Source: an uncultured Prevotella sp. (GTDB lineage: Bacteria; Bacteroidota; Bacteroidia; Bacteroidales; Bacteroidaceae). From it: a stretch of DNA of 7,514 bases. The stretch is from positions 1 to 7,514 of the forward strand of contig OMVH01000021.1 in the NCBI GenBank assembly GCA_900314365.1. Direction: 5' to 3'. A program made the position numbers and the translations under genes. Below, one piece after another: positions 7,132 to 7,514 of the stretch (within the stretch, counting starts at the first letter, position 1; each line of letters begins with the position of its first letter). Under the pieces are notes generated by a model. The model had not been told where the DNA came from and made no database searches. It saw only the letters and a list, made by a program, of their open reading frames with translations.

Positions 7132-7206
7132 GTCAAACATTTGTCGTCCATTTGGCACAATAATAATGGTCAAACATATGTCAGCCAATTGGACGACATA
7201 TTTGAC
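7132..7206. repeat. Three-copy direct/inverted repeat cluster upstream of nrfH
   Basis: Copy 1 (7132-7155, +) and copy 2 (7169-7192, +) are 24-bp direct repeats starting GTCAAACAT and matching at 20 of 24 positions, with a 37-bp period. Copy 3 (7185-7206) is the same motif inverted. Read on the minus strand it matches copy 2 at 20 of 22 positions once two bases are gapped. Copies 2 and 3 share the palindromic core CCAATTGG (7185-7192), so 7169-7206 is one large imperfect palindrome. The cluster lies about 120-190 bases before the predicted nrfH transcription start. It looks like an array of binding sites for a dimeric regulator, but the regulator is not identified. Confidence 0.65.
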
Positions 7207-7514
7207 ACCGATAAGCATCTTCCTACAGACTGATTACATCAGATATATGTGATTATTCAAGTTCCGAAAGTGTGTTATCCACTGCAGACAGAGGAAAAGT
7301 AGCATTAGCTGGTACCCGATGGGAAAGGATTGAAGGAAATCCGATGGATTCAAAACTGTTTTTACTGCTTGGTGTAGTATGTGGACTGCCATGAGAGCAC
7401 AGACTGCAAGGAACCCATTTACGGAAGTTAGATAGCTGAAATCACATTGCACACTTGTTTGACTTCGGCCCGAAAAAGCGTATCAAAAATCAAAGGTCTC
7501 AAGAAAGTTTGTAA
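7207..7514. other. Right flank, no convincing gene
   Basis: This 308-base stretch shows no tRNA, insertion sequence end or recognisable domain in any frame. The only sizeable minus-strand frame is the doubtful 72-codon ORF at 7234-7452. A short inverted repeat, TTCGGCCCGAA, lies near 7464-7474. The gene upstream of the nrf operon must lie beyond the window. Confidence 0.5.
7234..7452 (-). CDS. Doubtful small hypothetical ORF
   Basis: A 72-codon frame starts at GTG (7452); the first ATG in frame is at 7392, leaving only 52 codons. The product would be hydrophobic (NGFLAVCALMAVHILHQ, then QLMLLFLCLQWITHF), with no motif I recognise. There is no matching promoter box or ribosome site close upstream. 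It is listed only because it is the sole sizeable open frame in the right flank; a random open frame is more likely. Confidence 0.12.
   Translation of the reverse strand: MQCDFSYLTSVNGFLAVCALMAVHILHQAVKTVLNPSDFLQSFPIGYQLMLLFLCLQWITHFRNLNNHIYLM

Noticed and set aside
7132..7206. Repeat cluster as a CRISPR array
   Set aside because: Only three copies exist, one is inverted and overlaps its neighbour, and there are no regular spacers or cas genes.
6487..7233. A 248-codon open frame on the plus strand opposite nrfH
   Set aside because: It is antisense to NrfH with its four CXXCH motifs and transmembrane segment; the translated product shows no domain and is a shadow of the real gene.

Overview
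The window looks like a chromosomal segment of a Bacteroidales bacterium, most likely Prevotellaceae. Three things suggest this: a nrfH-nrfA-resB-ccsA gene order with separate ResB and CcsA proteins; a secreted M6 metallopeptidase ending in the short 'GIYDLQGRK ... LPKGIYIIDGRK' tail common in this order; and TAnnTTTG promoter boxes with weak or absent Shine-Dalgarno sequences. Genus assignment is inference; no marker gene is present.

Layout. Positions 1-401 are mostly non-coding: a possible 16-codon end of an upstream gene, two imperfect stem-loops (78-128 and 140-179), a perfect TAnnTTTG box at 278-285 and a possible 30-codon leader ORF whose stop overlaps the next start. Positions 402-2669 (+) encode a 755-residue secreted M6 (immune inhibitor A-like) zinc metallopeptidase. 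A long hairpin at 2687-2729 lies between the two convergent transcription units. From 7.0 kb down to 2746, the minus strand carries a tight four-gene operon: nrfH (6987-6385), nrfA (6335-4839), resB/ccs1 (4817-3531) and ccsA (3534-2746). Positions 6988-7514 hold the operon's control region and otherwise no convincing gene.

How the genes work together. NrfH is a membrane-anchored tetraheme quinol dehydrogenase passing electrons from menaquinol to NrfA, the pentaheme nitrite reductase that makes ammonium. ResB and CcsA form the System II cytochrome c synthase that exports heme and attaches it to CXXCH motifs and, presumably, to the unusual CXXCK motif of NrfA. The operon therefore encodes both the respiratory enzyme and the machinery for its nine covalent hemes. 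The M6 peptidase is a separate unit on the other strand with no evident functional link.

The least explained part is the control region of the nrf operon. It holds three copies of a 22-24 bp motif (two direct, one inverted, the last two sharing a CCAATTGG core) and, directly before the proposed GTG start of nrfH, an 8-bp perfect inverted repeat overlapping the predicted promoter. These are candidates for regulator binding sites or RNA control. The enzymes themselves belong to known families.
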